Shown here: piece after piece, positions 52,410-61,632 of the stretch
How positions within the stretch are numbered: the stretch's first letter is position 1
Layout: each line of letters opens with the position of its first letter
Assembly (NCBI GenBank): GCA_017859745.1
Contig: JAFMML010000011.1
Coordinates: forward strand, 1 to 64,000
DNA length: 64,000 nucleotides
Reading direction: 5' to 3'
DNA from: Planctomycetota bacterium
Lineage (GTDB): Bacteria; Planctomycetota; Phycisphaerae; Phycisphaerales; SM1A02
Position numbers and translations under genes: made by a program
Notes under the pieces: generated by a model
Seen by the model: only the letters and a program-made list of their open reading frames with translations
Database searches by the model: none
What the model was told of the DNA's origin: nothing

Positions 52410-52722
52410 TGCGCCGGAACACCGCGACCACGTCCTCGATCGGCACCACGAAGAGGCGGTTGTCGCCTTCGAAGTCGACCGGGACCGCATGGCGGGGGTT
52501 GAAGAGCACCTTGTCGTACTGGCGGACCGGATAGTCCTCGTCGCGCTCGACCTGTCGACTGACGGCAACGACCCGTCCGGTCAGGGTGGGGATCTCCATC
52601 TTGTCGGGCAGATGGATGCCGACCTTGGTGACCTTGCGATCCTCGTCCTTGCGAATGAGAACGCGGGTACCGACCGGCTCGACGGTCTCGATCACCTTGC
52701 TGCCGGGCTTTGCCTGAGCCAT
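52396..52722 (-). CDS. Divergent GroES-like co-chaperonin, no groEL neighbour
   Basis: A 108-residue Cpn10-family protein. The GroES pattern is readable: VEPVGTRVLIRKDE (beta strand 1), a changed mobile loop KVGIHLPDKMEIPTLTG (the usual GGIVLP is VGIHLP), YDKVLFNP and VVPIEDVVAVF at the end. There is no groEL next to it; aroA overlaps its 3' end by 14 bases. It may serve one of several GroEL paralogues elsewhere or have a separate role. Confidence 0.82.
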   Translation of the reverse strand: MAQAKPGSKVIETVEPVGTRVLIRKDEDRKVTKVGIHLPDKMEIPTLTGRVVAVSRQVERDEDYPVRQYDKVLFNPRHAVPVDFEGDNRLFVVPIEDVVAVFRRNAAE

Positions 52723-52819
52723 GGGCGGATCATACGGTTGCTGCGCCTCCCATGCCTCCGCCACGTGCGACGGTGGCACAGCCGGCGACTCGTCCAGGTC
52801 CCACGTCCCGGAGCCCACG

Positions 52820-53338
52820 ATGTCCGAACGCCTCGACGCCCTCATCCGCGACGTGCCCGACTTCCCCAAGGCGGGGATCCTGTTCAAGGACATCACCCCC
52901 CTGCTCGCCGATCCCTCCGGACTCGCCTTGGCGATCGAGCTGATGGCGAACCCCTTTCGCGGCAAGAAGCCGGATCTGGTCGTGGGCGCCGAAAGCCGCG
53001 GCTTCATCTTCGGGATCGCGGTCGCGCAGGCGCTCTCCTGCGGGTTCGTGCCGATCCGCAAGCCCGGCAAGTTGCCGCGCGAGAAGCGATCCGCGAGCTA
53101 TGCCCTCGAGTACGGCACCGACACCCTCGAGATGCACGCCGATGCGCTCTCGCACGGCGAGAGGGTCGTGCTCGTCGACGATCTGCTCGCGACGGGCGGG
53201 ACCATGAGGGCCTGCCACGATCTCGTGAAGGGGCTCGGTGCCGAGATTCTCGGCGTCAGCGTCCTCATCGAACTCGAGTTTCTGAAGGGACGAGATCAGT
53301 TGCCGGGCGTCGAGGTCGATTCGGTGCTGCGGTACTGA
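52820..53338 (+). CDS. apt: Adenine phosphoribosyltransferase
   Basis: A 172-residue purine-salvage enzyme converting adenine and PRPP to AMP. It has the family start IRDVPDFPKAGILFKDITPL, GAESRGFIFG, RKPGKLP, and the PRPP-binding motif VVLVDDLLATGGT (about 117). ATG 52820 is the family-typical start. It is divergent from the groES-like gene and sits alone. Confidence 0.96.
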   Translation: MSERLDALIRDVPDFPKAGILFKDITPLLADPSGLALAIELMANPFRGKKPDLVVGAESRGFIFGIAVAQALSCGFVPIRKPGKLPREKRSASYALEYGTDTLEMHADALSHGERVVLVDDLLATGGTMRACHDLVKGLGAEILGVSVLIELEFLKGRDQLPGVEVDSVLRY

Positions 53339-53439
53339 TCGCCCCCCAAGCACGGATGGATCCCCTCGTCGATCCGCCGGTTGGCGGTCCGACGGGACCG
53401 ATCGCGCGATACGGCTTCGGTGCGATACCTCGACCTGAA

Positions 53440-53455
53440 CCCGGCCCTTGCCGGG
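53440..53455. terminator. Short GC hairpin between convergent apt and DUF4190 genes
   Basis: CCCGGC (53440-53445) and GCCGGG (53450-53455) form a 6-bp stem with a 4-base loop, between the two stop codons. It is too short and lacks a T tract, so it is only a weak candidate for a shared terminator. Confidence 0.3.
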
Positions 53456-53456
53456 C

Positions 53457-53738
53457 TCAGTTGGCGAGGCTCGACTCCAGGCTGAACGCGGCCACCCCGA
53501 AGATCGACAGCGCCAGAAGAACGATGACGGCCGACAGCAGGAACAGGACCGTCCCCACGATGCCCAGGATCATCCCCGCCTGAGTCGTGCCCCGGCCGGC
53601 GGGATCCATCACGCCCGCGTCGATCTTCGCCAGGTCGCTCCGGCCCATCACCCAGGCCACGACGGCGACCGGTGCACATCCGAACACGATGCCCAGAATG
53701 CCGAGCACGAGGACGAGGGCGCCGCGGTGGGGTTGCAT
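53457..53738 (-). CDS. Small membrane protein, DUF4190-like
   Basis: A 93-residue protein with two hydrophobic helices, one near the N terminus (LVLVLGILGIVFGCAPVAVVAWVMG) and one near the C terminus (GMILGIVGTVLFLLSAVIVLL), joined by a short loop with a Gly-Arg-Gly. This matches the DUF4190 pattern. It should sit in the inner membrane. No function is known; it is monocistronic and convergent with apt. Confidence 0.7.
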   Translation of the reverse strand: MQPHRGALVLVLGILGIVFGCAPVAVVAWVMGRSDLAKIDAGVMDPAGRGTTQAGMILGIVGTVLFLLSAVIVLLALSIFGVAAFSLESSLAN

Positions 53739-53922
53739 GGTGGTTTCCTGGTCGGGGCGTGGAATCGTGGCGAAGTTCGTGCCGCCGCCCGGTTATACGC
53801 GAATCCGCGGTCCGCGTGCTCCCCGTGCCCGAGACGGGCGGCCGGCCGTCGCCTCGCCGGTTCTATGATTGTTCCTCCGGCCTTCACGGCCGAGCGATGC
53901 GACTCATGGAGACCAGAGCACG

Positions 53923-55125
53923 ATGACCACCATCTCCCCCAGCACGGCCGCCGACCCGAGCACCTCTTCCGATCCGCTCCAGCTGATCGACGTCGACCAC
54001 GTCCGCTTCCAGGTCGCCAACGCCAAGCAGGCCGCCTTCTTCTACGCCTACGCGTTCGGCTTCCAGGTCGCCCAGGTCGACGATCTGACCACCGGCAACC
54101 GAGTCGCCGCCAACTACCTGCTGACCCAGGGCAACATCCGGATCCTGCTCGAGACGCCACTGACCCCGAAGCACCCGGCCACCGAGGAGATCTCGCGCTA
54201 CGGCGACGGCGTCAAGGACATCGCCCTCACGGTGTTCGATGCCGAGAAGGCCTACGAGCAGGCGATCCGCAACGGTGGCGAGAGCGCCTACGAACCGGTC
54301 GAGACGAAGGACGAGCACGGCGTGGTGACCATGGCGGGCATCAAGACCTACGGCCGGGTCGTCCACAGCTTCGTCAGCCGCCGCGGCGCGTACGAGCTTC
54401 CGGCCGTCAAGCAGGGCGGCGTCTTCATGCCCCGCTGGCGCAAGGTCGAGTCCTACGCCCTCAACACCTACAACCTCGAGCACCCCTGCGGCCTGAAGTT
54501 CGTCGACCACTGCGTCGGCAACGTCGAGGAGGGCCGCATGAACCACTGGGTCAAGTGGTACGAGGACGTCATGGGCTTCGCGATGTTCAAGCACTTCGAC
54601 GACAAGGACATCTCCACCGAGTACTCCGCGCTGATGAGCAAGGTGATGGCTTCGGGCAACCACCTGATCAAGATGCCGATCAACGAGCCCGCCGAGGGCA
54701 AGAAGAAGAGCCAGATCCAGGAGTACCTCGAGTGGCACGACATGACGCCGGGTGTCCAGCATCTGGCGTTGCGCACCGACGACGAACTGCACTCCGTGGC
54801 GGAGCTCCGGCGTCGGGGCGTCGACTTCCTGGCCTTGCCCGACACCTACTACGAACTGGTCTGGGAGCGGGTGGACAAGGTCCTCCGCGAGCACGGGCAC
54901 GAACCGGTCCGCGAGGACCACGAACGGGTCCGGGACCTGGGGATCCTCGTCGACGCCGACGACGAAGGCTATCTGCTGCAGCTGTTTACGAAGCCGCTCC
55001 AGGATCGGCCGACGCTCTTCTTCGAGATCATCTGCCGCCGCGGCAGCCAGAGCTTCGGGAAGGGCAACTTCAAGGCCCTCTTCGAGGCGCTCGAGATCGA
55101 GCAGGAACGCCGCGGGAATCTCTGA
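53923..55125 (+). CDS. hppD: 4-hydroxyphenylpyruvate dioxygenase
   Basis: A 400-residue iron-dependent enzyme converting 4-hydroxyphenylpyruvate to homogentisate in tyrosine breakdown. Two vicinal-oxygen-chelate domains are visible: LIDVDHVRFQV..AAFFYAYAFGF near the N terminus and VDHCVGNVEEG in the second half. Metal ligands fit His in FVDHCV (about 195), His in VQHLAL (about 279) and Glu in FFEIICR (about 367). ATG 53923 follows GGAGA with nine bases between. A strong -10 box (TATGAT, 53864-53869) lies upstream but lacks a good -35. No homogentisate dioxygenase gene is nearby. Confidence 0.94.
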   Translation: MTTISPSTAADPSTSSDPLQLIDVDHVRFQVANAKQAAFFYAYAFGFQVAQVDDLTTGNRVAANYLLTQGNIRILLETPLTPKHPATEEISRYGDGVKDIALTVFDAEKAYEQAIRNGGESAYEPVETKDEHGVVTMAGIKTYGRVVHSFVSRRGAYELPAVKQGGVFMPRWRKVESYALNTYNLEHPCGLKFVDHCVGNVEEGRMNHWVKWYEDVMGFAMFKHFDDKDISTEYSALMSKVMASGNHLIKMPINEPAEGKKKSQIQEYLEWHDMTPGVQHLALRTDDELHSVAELRRRGVDFLALPDTYYELVWERVDKVLREHGHEPVREDHERVRDLGILVDADDEGYLLQLFTKPLQDRPTLFFEIICRRGSQSFGKGNFKALFEALEIEQERRGNL

Positions 55126-55182
55126 TCGACCCTCGACATTCCTGTCGGTTCGGATACAACTCGCATTTCCGCTCTCTCTCCG

Positions 55183-55224
55183 ACGCGGGGCCGGCTCTCG
55201 AAGTCCGGCCCCGCGTTCTTCTTT
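55183..55224. terminator. Terminator after hppD (convergent with the MFS gene)
   Basis: ACGCGGGGCCGG (55183-55194) pairs perfectly with CCGGCCCCGCGT (55205-55216) around a 10-base loop, followed by TCTTCTTT on the plus strand. It is the strongest intrinsic terminator in the window, and its T tail abuts the stop codon of the MFS gene. Confidence 0.85.
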
Positions 55225-56645
55225 CAGGAGGGCCGACCGCGGTCGGCTTCGGTGCGAGCTGCGAGAGGGTCGGGCCGGAAGCGCTCCTGCTCCTCGTCGC
55301 GACCGTCGATGATCGGAAGATCGATCGAACTCGCACCCGGCCGCGGCGACAGTGTTTGAAGCGCCATGGTCCCGCCGGAGCGGAGACGCGCTCCGGATCC
55401 CGCACGGGACACCGCCGCCAGCATGAACAGCGTGACCACCCGCATCGCGCCGGTCACACCGAACAGGGTCGCGTACCCGAGTGCGCCGACGCCGACCACC
55501 CGCAGCACCAGCGCGCCCAGCAGCGATCCCGCGACGATCGCGATGGCGTTGGCGAAGTTGAACAGCGTCAGCACCGACGCCCGTTCCCGTTCCTCGATGG
55601 TGTCGAAGACCAGCAGGAACGTCGCCATCTCCCAGCACGCCCACCCCGCCCCCACGGCGAACTGCAGGCAGAACAGGTACCAGAACTCGCCGGAGACCAG
55701 CCACAGCGTCGCAGCCGGCGTGATGGCGAGACCGCCGATCCACAGCAGTCGCACCGGCCCATGCGCCTTGGCGTAGCGACCGATCGCCGGCAGGAAGACG
55801 ACCTTCGAGGCGACGGTGCATCCGAAGATCGACATCAGTTCGAGATACCCGAAGTCCAGGTGTTCGAGCAGGTAGGCGGTGAAGTACGGCCCGGAGACCT
55901 GGACGCTCATGGTGACCGCCAGCATGTAGAGGAGCACCAGCCGTCCGCGACCCGCCCGAAGGAACGGGGCCAGCGTGCGTCTCGAGGGAAGATGCAGCGT
56001 CGATTCGAATCCGGCCGGCGCATCGCTCTGCCGCCGCAGGAGCATCGAGGAGATCGCCCGCGCGAAGAACGCGACCAGAAAGACCGCCGCGAACATCCGC
56101 AGTTCATGCGGCCCGCCTCGCCCCCATTGCAGCAGCACCCCGCCAACCGCCATCCCCGCGATCAGCCCGAGTTGCACGAGGCGCGATCGGTGGGCGAAGT
56201 ACCTCGCCCGGACCGGCGCCGGAACGAGGGTGGTGATCCAGGTGTTCCAGGCGGGCGCCGTGGCGAGACCACTCGCCCAGTAGACCGATGCCAGGGTGAA
56301 CAGCGCCCAGGCGGGCACGGATTCGCGATCGGCCATCAGCACGAGGGGAAGGAGCGAGCACGCTTGGATCGCGGCGTTTCCGGCCACCCATCGCCGCAGC
56401 GAACCGACCCTCCGCAGCCCCCAGGGCGTGGCCAGCTGAGCCACGGCACCGATCAGCAGCGGCACCGTGGCGAGAAGGCCCGAGGTCACCTCGCCGAGGC
56501 CCGCGGCCAGGCCGAACGCCACGAAGCAGGTCTCTCCGCACCCCGTCATCACCGCCCACGCGAAGCCATCGGCGTCGAGCAGGCGGCGATCGCGCCGAAA
56601 TGCTCGCGGCCGGACCGTTCCGGGGATGTCGGCGGTCGAGGACAT
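55224..56645 (-). CDS. MFS transporter
   Basis: A 473-residue membrane protein with about 12 hydrophobic segments (for example LATVPLLIGAVAQLATPWGL and ALFTLASVYWASGLATAPAW). ATG 56645 (MSSTADIPGT) is the first good start. The pattern is that of planctomycete major facilitator proteins, but the substrate is unknown. A C-terminal Arg/Asp-rich tail follows the last helix. It is convergent with hppD and lies 10 bases beyond the methyltransferase gene stop codon. Confidence 0.82.
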   Translation of the reverse strand: MSSTADIPGTVRPRAFRRDRRLLDADGFAWAVMTGCGETCFVAFGLAAGLGEVTSGLLATVPLLIGAVAQLATPWGLRRVGSLRRWVAGNAAIQACSLLPLVLMADRESVPAWALFTLASVYWASGLATAPAWNTWITTLVPAPVRARYFAHRSRLVQLGLIAGMAVGGVLLQWGRGGPHELRMFAAVFLVAFFARAISSMLLRRQSDAPAGFESTLHLPSRRTLAPFLRAGRGRLVLLYMLAVTMSVQVSGPYFTAYLLEHLDFGYLELMSIFGCTVASKVVFLPAIGRYAKAHGPVRLLWIGGLAITPAATLWLVSGEFWYLFCLQFAVGAGWACWEMATFLLVFDTIEERERASVLTLFNFANAIAIVAGSLLGALVLRVVGVGALGYATLFGVTGAMRVVTLFMLAAVSRAGSGARLRSGGTMALQTLSPRPGASSIDLPIIDGRDEEQERFRPDPLAARTEADRGRPS

Positions 56646-56655
56646 CGGCGCCGGT

Positions 56656-57651
56656 TCAGCCCTCGCGTGGGCCGCGACGGGTCGGCGGCTTCTCGTAGGT
56701 CGCCGCAAAGAGCCCCGGACCGCGGCCGCGTGGATCGGGACGAAGTCGACGCCACGCCGCCAAACGCAATCCCGAGTCCTCGGCCCATCCGGCGAGCGTC
56801 GGCTCGTCGAAGCCGAGGTGGACGTGCCCCATCGCCGCTCGATACCCCTCGCGGTCGTGGGCGATCATGTCGATCACCAGCAACACGCCACCAGGCCGAA
56901 GCACCCGGGTCGCCTCCGCAAAGGCCGGACCGGGAGTCTCGAGATGGTGCAGGACCAGGGAAAGGACCGCGGCGTCGAGTTCGCCATCCTCGATTGGCAG
57001 ATCCTCGAGATCGCCCTTCCGCACCTCCGCCGTCGGGTGCGTCTCGAGTCTCCGTCGGGCGGCCTCGATCATCGCCGACTCGCGGTCCACCGCGATCACC
57101 CGACGGACCACCGTTGCCAGTCGTTCCGCGATCTCACCGGTTCCGCACCCCAGATCCGCCACCGTCCAGTTCGGTGGCAGGAGACCGAGCAGCGCCTCGT
57201 CGAAGAAGTGGTCGCCGAAGAGATCTCGCCGCACGGCATCCCACTCGCCACCGATGCGACCGAAGTAGCTTCGGGTGTCGGTTCGACGGGCCGCGATCAC
57301 CTCGCGCATTCGGCGATCGTCCTCTTCGAGTGCGGTGGCGTCGTCCTCCGCGGAGATTCGCTCGAGGGTCTTCCGCCAGAGCTCCTGCTCGGCGTCGTCG
57401 AGATCCGCAGGGTCGAACCGGTAGTAGGCGGTGGTTCCCTCCACACGCCGACGGAGCCAACCCGCCTCGAGCAGCGGCTTGAGCTGTCGACTGACCGTCG
57501 ACTGGGGCCACTGGAGGGCGCGGGCAAGTTCGCCGACGCCCAGTTCCTCCAGCTCGACGAGTCGCAGCAGTCTCAAGCGACCAAGGTCGCTCAACACCGC
57601 AAGGCGGTCCAGCCATCCTCCGCCCGCCTCGCTTCGTCGTCGTGCCGGCAC
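56656..57651 (-). CDS. ArsR-type HTH fused to SAM-dependent methyltransferase
   Basis: A 331-residue protein. GTG 57651 is supported by GGAG six bases upstream. Residues about 10-75 are an ArsR-family winged helix (RLRLLRLVELEELGVGELA, then WPQSTVSRQLKPLLEAGWL). The C-terminal domain is a class I methyltransferase with VADLGCGTGEIAERL (about 164) and LSLVLHHLETPG. This fusion is known among ArsR-methyltransferase proteins. It is 13 bases after the TPR gene and just before the MFS gene in the same direction. The methyl acceptor is unknown. Confidence 0.85.
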   Translation of the reverse strand: MPARRRSEAGGGWLDRLAVLSDLGRLRLLRLVELEELGVGELARALQWPQSTVSRQLKPLLEAGWLRRRVEGTTAYYRFDPADLDDAEQELWRKTLERISAEDDATALEEDDRRMREVIAARRTDTRSYFGRIGGEWDAVRRDLFGDHFFDEALLGLLPPNWTVADLGCGTGEIAERLATVVRRVIAVDRESAMIEAARRRLETHPTAEVRKGDLEDLPIEDGELDAAVLSLVLHHLETPGPAFAEATRVLRPGGVLLVIDMIAHDREGYRAAMGHVHLGFDEPTLAGWAEDSGLRLAAWRRLRPDPRGRGPGLFAATYEKPPTRRGPREG

Positions 57652-57664
57652 GGGCGACTCCGCG

Positions 57665-58372
57665 TCAGCGCCCCGGCGGCAGGGCGATCGTGGGTCCGGG
57701 GATCTCGCCGTACTCCTGCAGGCCCGCCACCACCCGAGGATCCTGCGGAGCGATGCCGTAGGCCTGCCGCAGTCGACGAATCGCCTCCTTCTGATCACCG
57801 ATCCGCTCGGCGAACCGCGCCGCCTCGATGTACGGCTCCGGGGTCGAGCCGTCGGAGACCTCCAGCGCCGCCGTGATGGCTCCCTGCGCGGTGTCCGGAT
57901 CGTCGAGGGCCAACGCGTACTCGGCCATCAGCAGCCATGCCTCGAGCCGACGCTGCTCGACGGCCTGGTCTCGCAGCAGCTGATAGAGCCGAACGGTGTC
58001 GCCTTCCTGGAACATCGCCTCGGCAAGCAGACGACAGACCTCGAAGTTGGAGGGCTCCGCGACGGCCGCCAGTTCCAGCGCGGCTCGTGCCTCTGCGGTG
58101 CGGTCGAGTTCGAGCAACGCCTGGCCGAGACCCATGTTCGCGCTCGGATCGCCGGGATAGCGATCGAGCACGAGCTGGTAGGTCTCCGCGGCCTGCTCGT
58201 ATCGCCCGTACTCCAGGTCGTAGTCCGCACGCTCAAGCAACGCTTCGCTCGACGGCCCCTTCTGGCAACCCGCGAGCGTGGACGCCACGAGGACGCCCCC
58301 GGCGAAGGCAAGCACGGGGACCAGCGGGCGAAAGACGGAGGCAAGTGGTCCGGAGGGGCGTTCGGCGTGCAT
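57665..58372 (-). CDS. TPR-containing lipoprotein
   Basis: A 235-residue exported protein. ATG 58372 starts a signal with lipobox LAGC (GGVLVASTLAGCQKG). Two or three tetratricopeptide-like helix pairs follow (YEQAAETYQLVLDRYPGDP, SANMGLGQALLELDRTAEAR, DTAQGAITAALEVSDG). Such proteins scaffold envelope complexes; the partner is unknown. It heads a small minus-strand group with the ArsR-methyltransferase and MFS genes. Confidence 0.8.
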   Translation of the reverse strand: MHAERPSGPLASVFRPLVPVLAFAGGVLVASTLAGCQKGPSSEALLERADYDLEYGRYEQAAETYQLVLDRYPGDPSANMGLGQALLELDRTAEARAALELAAVAEPSNFEVCRLLAEAMFQEGDTVRLYQLLRDQAVEQRRLEAWLLMAEYALALDDPDTAQGAITAALEVSDGSTPEPYIEAARFAERIGDQKEAIRRLRQAYGIAPQDPRVVAGLQEYGEIPGPTIALPPGR

Positions 58373-58532
58373 GGGCTGATCCTTCAACAGGTCCTTCTCA
58401 CGAGTTGTCGAGACTCGCCAATCGTCGATCCCGCCAGCGAATCCGACCGTCTGGCACCACGGGATCGATGCGGTTCGATCATACTGATCCTCCGCGTTTC
58501 GATGAGCGGTGCCGCGAACCGCCGACCTCGAG

Positions 58533-59090
58533 ATGTCTCCGATGACCGCGTCACCTGTCCACCCTCCCCCCGCCACCAGCCTGCTCCGCCATTCGCCTCG
58601 GGGCGAACCGGCCCACTTCGACTGGCTGGTCGTCCTGGACGGCTCCACGCCGGATGCCGAGGCTCGAGTCGTCCCCTGCTACCGCCTGGCCTCCCGACTC
58701 GATCTCGCCGAGTCCGGCGCCGCCCTCGAGGCCCTCGCGCTGCCCCCCCATCGGGGTCTGTACCTGACGCTCGGGGAGCCGCGTACGCTCTCCGGCGACC
58801 GGGGGCGGATCGAGCCGGTGCGGCATGGAGTGGTTCGCGCGGTCCGGCCCGTCGGCGACGCCCTGCTGGTCGACCTCACGTGGAACGCCGTCGGAGCCGG
58901 AACACACGGCCCCGAGGAACATTCCGGAGCCGTGGCCATGCGCCTTCGGGTCGAATCTCCGTCCGACGAGTCGGGTGGTCCGATTGGAATCCGGGTGGAA
59001 GGCGTGGAGACGATCTCCCAAGATGCCGAGGCGAGGGCCTGGGCCGGCCCGGAGAAGTTCGCCCCCGAGGCCAGAGGAGTCCGCCGGTGA
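58533..59090 (+). CDS. Uncharacterised protein
   Basis: A 185-residue protein I do not recognise. ATG 58533 and ATG 58542 are both possible starts; GTG 58509 upstream is less likely. It contains HFDWLVVLDG and a Pro/Gly-rich beta-type sequence (LPPHRGLYLTLGEPR) with a C-terminal Arg-rich tail. No signal peptide or membrane helix is visible. Its stop codon overlaps the start of the DUF456 gene (GTGA), so they are cotranscribed. Confidence 0.55.
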   Translation: MSPMTASPVHPPPATSLLRHSPRGEPAHFDWLVVLDGSTPDAEARVVPCYRLASRLDLAESGAALEALALPPHRGLYLTLGEPRTLSGDRGRIEPVRHGVVRAVRPVGDALLVDLTWNAVGAGTHGPEEHSGAVAMRLRVESPSDESGGPIGIRVEGVETISQDAEARAWAGPEKFAPEARGVRR

Positions 59091-59701
59091 CAGAGTGTGT
59101 CGCATTGCTCCTCACGGCGACCGCGGGAGAGGCCGTGGCCGACCCGGTCGCCCTCGATCTCGCGTGGATCGCATGGCCGGTCGCCGGCATCTTCGCGATC
59201 CTCAGCCTGTTCTTCGTGCTTCTGCTGATCCTTGGACTGCCCGGAGCGTGGCTCGCCATCGCCCTCGCCGTCCTGATCGACCTGGTCGACTTCCTCTGGC
59301 TCGGCGCCGACGAAGGCCCCACCTTCTCGATCGGGGTGTTGTCGGTCGCCGTCGTGCTCGCGGGCCTTGGAGAACTGGTCGAGTTCGCCGCTTCGGCGCT
59401 CGGCGCTCGGCGGATGGGCGCATCCAGGCGCGGAATCGTCGGCGCTCTGGTGGGCTCTCTTGCGGGCGCCGTGGTCGGCACCTTCCTGATCCCCATTCCG
59501 GTGATCGGCACGCTCGCCGGAGCGGTCGGTGGCAGCTTTCTCGGCGCGATCCTCGGCGAGACCTCCGCCGGACGCTCGGTCGAACACAGCATGCGCCCGG
59601 CAACCGGCGCAGCGATCGGGCGGGTGCTGGGCACGCTCGGCAAGGTGCCGTTCGCGGTGGCGGTCTGGGCCGTGCTGACGACGGCGGCGTTCCTGGGCTG
59701 A
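59087..59701 (+). CDS. DUF456 membrane protein
   Basis: A 204-residue protein coupled to the upstream gene by a GTGA overlap, with GAGGAG just before the start. It has about five hydrophobic segments and the Gly-rich glycine-zipper-like pattern GSLAGAVVGTFLIPIPVIG, GAVGGSFLGAILGE typical of DUF456. An inner-membrane location is likely. Function is unknown. It is convergent with the pilus cluster. Confidence 0.78.
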   Translation: MTECVALLLTATAGEAVADPVALDLAWIAWPVAGIFAILSLFFVLLLILGLPGAWLAIALAVLIDLVDFLWLGADEGPTFSIGVLSVAVVLAGLGELVEFAASALGARRMGASRRGIVGALVGSLAGAVVGTFLIPIPVIGTLAGAVGGSFLGAILGETSAGRSVEHSMRPATGAAIGRVLGTLGKVPFAVAVWAVLTTAAFLG

Positions 59702-59741
59702 CCCGGACGCCGCGTCCGAAGTCCCCGGGTCGCTCGACTCG

Positions 59742-61571
59742 TCAGGCCACCGACTCGGTCACTCGGAAGACCTCCTCGATCGTCGTCTTCCCGCGTCGAA
59801 CCTTGTCGAAGCCGTCCTCGCGGAGGCTGACCATGCCCTCTTCGAGGCAGGCTCGTCGGAACTCCGTGATGTTGGGGTTCCCCGCCACCGAGTCGCGAAG
59901 GCGGTCGTTCATCCGGAGCAGCTCGTAGATGCCCAGGCGTCCCGCGTATCCGGTCCGACGACAGGTGTCGCAGCCGTCTCCGTGACGCACCGACGCGGGA
60001 TCGACGCCATGCCGCTCGAGCAGCGCCGTCATCTCCTCGCCGGGATTCGCAGGCGTCGAGCACTCCGGACAGATCTTGCGGACCAGCCTCTGTGCGAGCG
60101 TGGCGGTGAGCGCCGCGCCGACGAGAAACGGCTCGACTCCGATGTTGATCAGACGAGTGACGGCTCCGGGCGCGTCGTTGGTGTGCAGCGTGGACAGCAC
60201 GAGATGGCCGGTGAGCGCCGCCTGGATGGCGGTGACCGCCGTCTCGAGATCGCGGATCTCGCCGACCATCACCACGTCGGGATCCTGGCGAAGCAGGCTC
60301 TTGAGGGCCTTCGCGAAGGTCATCCCGATGCGGTCGTGGGTCTGGATCTGGGTGATGCCGCCAAGGTGGTACTCGACCGGATCCTCGACGGTCGAGACGT
60401 TCATGCGGCTGATGTCCATCTTGCGGATGGAGCTGTAGAGCGTCGTGGTCTTGCCGGAACCCGTCGGACCGGTGACGAGGATGATGCCGTGGGGCTGTGC
60501 GATCAGCTCGTTCCAGGTCTTCAGCGTCTTCTCCGCGAATCCGAGATCCTCGAGGGACACCTGGATCGAACGGTTGTCGAGCAGACGCATGACCGTCTTC
60601 TCGCCGTGGGGCGTGGGCACCGTCGACACGCGGATGTCGAGTTGCCGGCCCGACACGGTCGCCCGAATGCGACCGTCCTGCGGGAGCCGTCGCTCGGCGA
60701 TGTCCATGTTGGCGATGATCTTGATGCGACTGGTCAGGGCGGCGTGCATGCGGCGCGGAGTGTCCATGGCATCGAACAACACGCCGTCGATCCGAAATCG
60801 GACCCGAAGCTGGCGCTCGCCCGGCTCGATGTGGATGTCCGATGCACCTTCCTTGAGCGCGGTCTGGATGATGTGGTTGACGAACCGGACGACGGGCGAA
60901 CTCTCCGCCTGCTGTTCGATGTCGTCGGCGACCTCCTCCTCCTGCTGCACCTCGACGTCGTCCTCCGCCGCATCGGCGAGGAGCTTCGAGAGATCCTGCT
61001 CCTCCTCGCCGCCGTCGAGGGCTTCGAGCACCGCCTGCAGGTCGCCGGTCGTGATCAGGACGTGCCGGACGTGAGCCCCGCCGAGACGTCGCTTGACGTC
61101 GTCGAGCAGGAAGACCTCGTCGAGCCTCGTCGTGCCGACCACGATCCGCCCAGCCTCGACGGCGATCGGCAGCACCTGATGCCGGCGGCAGTAGTCGGCC
61201 CCGAGCTTCGAGATCAGATCGGCATCGGCCTGCTCGGCCGGCACCCGGCGGAAGGGGACGCCGGCGAGTTCCGCCGAGATCTCCTGGACCTTCGCCTCCG
61301 CGACGCCGAGGCCGACGAGAATGTCGCCGATTCGCCGCCCCGGGCTCTGCCGGTGGAGGCGGCGAGCCGTCGCCAGGCGTTCCCCGTCGAGTTCGCCCGC
61401 AAGCAGCAGGCGATCCGCCACGTCCCCGTCGGCACCTTCGGCCGACGGTTCCGGCGTGTACAGATCGCTCAACAGGCCGTCGTCGGCGTCGAAGGGCCGG
61501 ACGTCCTCGCCGTCGTGTTCCTCTCGAACCGATGGCGAGTTGGCGGCGTCATGGGGGTTCCCCTCGGGCAT
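59742..61571 (-). CDS. Type II secretion / type IV pilus assembly ATPase (GspE/PilB)
   Basis: A 609-residue hexameric ATPase. An N-terminal acidic region and MshEN-like domain (about 55-190; RRIGDILVGLGVAEAKVQEI) is followed by the ATPase core: ASDIHIEPGE, Walker A VTGPTGSGKTTT (about 370), Asp box TVEDPVEYHL, Walker B RQDPDVVMVGEIRD, and the tetracysteine zinc element CPEC...CDTC. All catalytic residues are present, unlike the membrane-anchored homologue at 39780. It is the last gene of the pilus cluster read from the window edge, 61 bases after the PilP-like gene. Confidence 0.94.
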   Translation of the reverse strand: MPEGNPHDAANSPSVREEHDGEDVRPFDADDGLLSDLYTPEPSAEGADGDVADRLLLAGELDGERLATARRLHRQSPGRRIGDILVGLGVAEAKVQEISAELAGVPFRRVPAEQADADLISKLGADYCRRHQVLPIAVEAGRIVVGTTRLDEVFLLDDVKRRLGGAHVRHVLITTGDLQAVLEALDGGEEEQDLSKLLADAAEDDVEVQQEEEVADDIEQQAESSPVVRFVNHIIQTALKEGASDIHIEPGERQLRVRFRIDGVLFDAMDTPRRMHAALTSRIKIIANMDIAERRLPQDGRIRATVSGRQLDIRVSTVPTPHGEKTVMRLLDNRSIQVSLEDLGFAEKTLKTWNELIAQPHGIILVTGPTGSGKTTTLYSSIRKMDISRMNVSTVEDPVEYHLGGITQIQTHDRIGMTFAKALKSLLRQDPDVVMVGEIRDLETAVTAIQAALTGHLVLSTLHTNDAPGAVTRLINIGVEPFLVGAALTATLAQRLVRKICPECSTPANPGEEMTALLERHGVDPASVRHGDGCDTCRRTGYAGRLGIYELLRMNDRLRDSVAGNPNITEFRRACLEEGMVSLREDGFDKVRRGKTTIEEVFRVTESVA

Positions 61572-61632
61572 CGTCGCGGTCTCCTCTCGAATCGGCCCTC
61601 CGGATGGAGCGGCCGGCGTGCCTCACCTGCCC

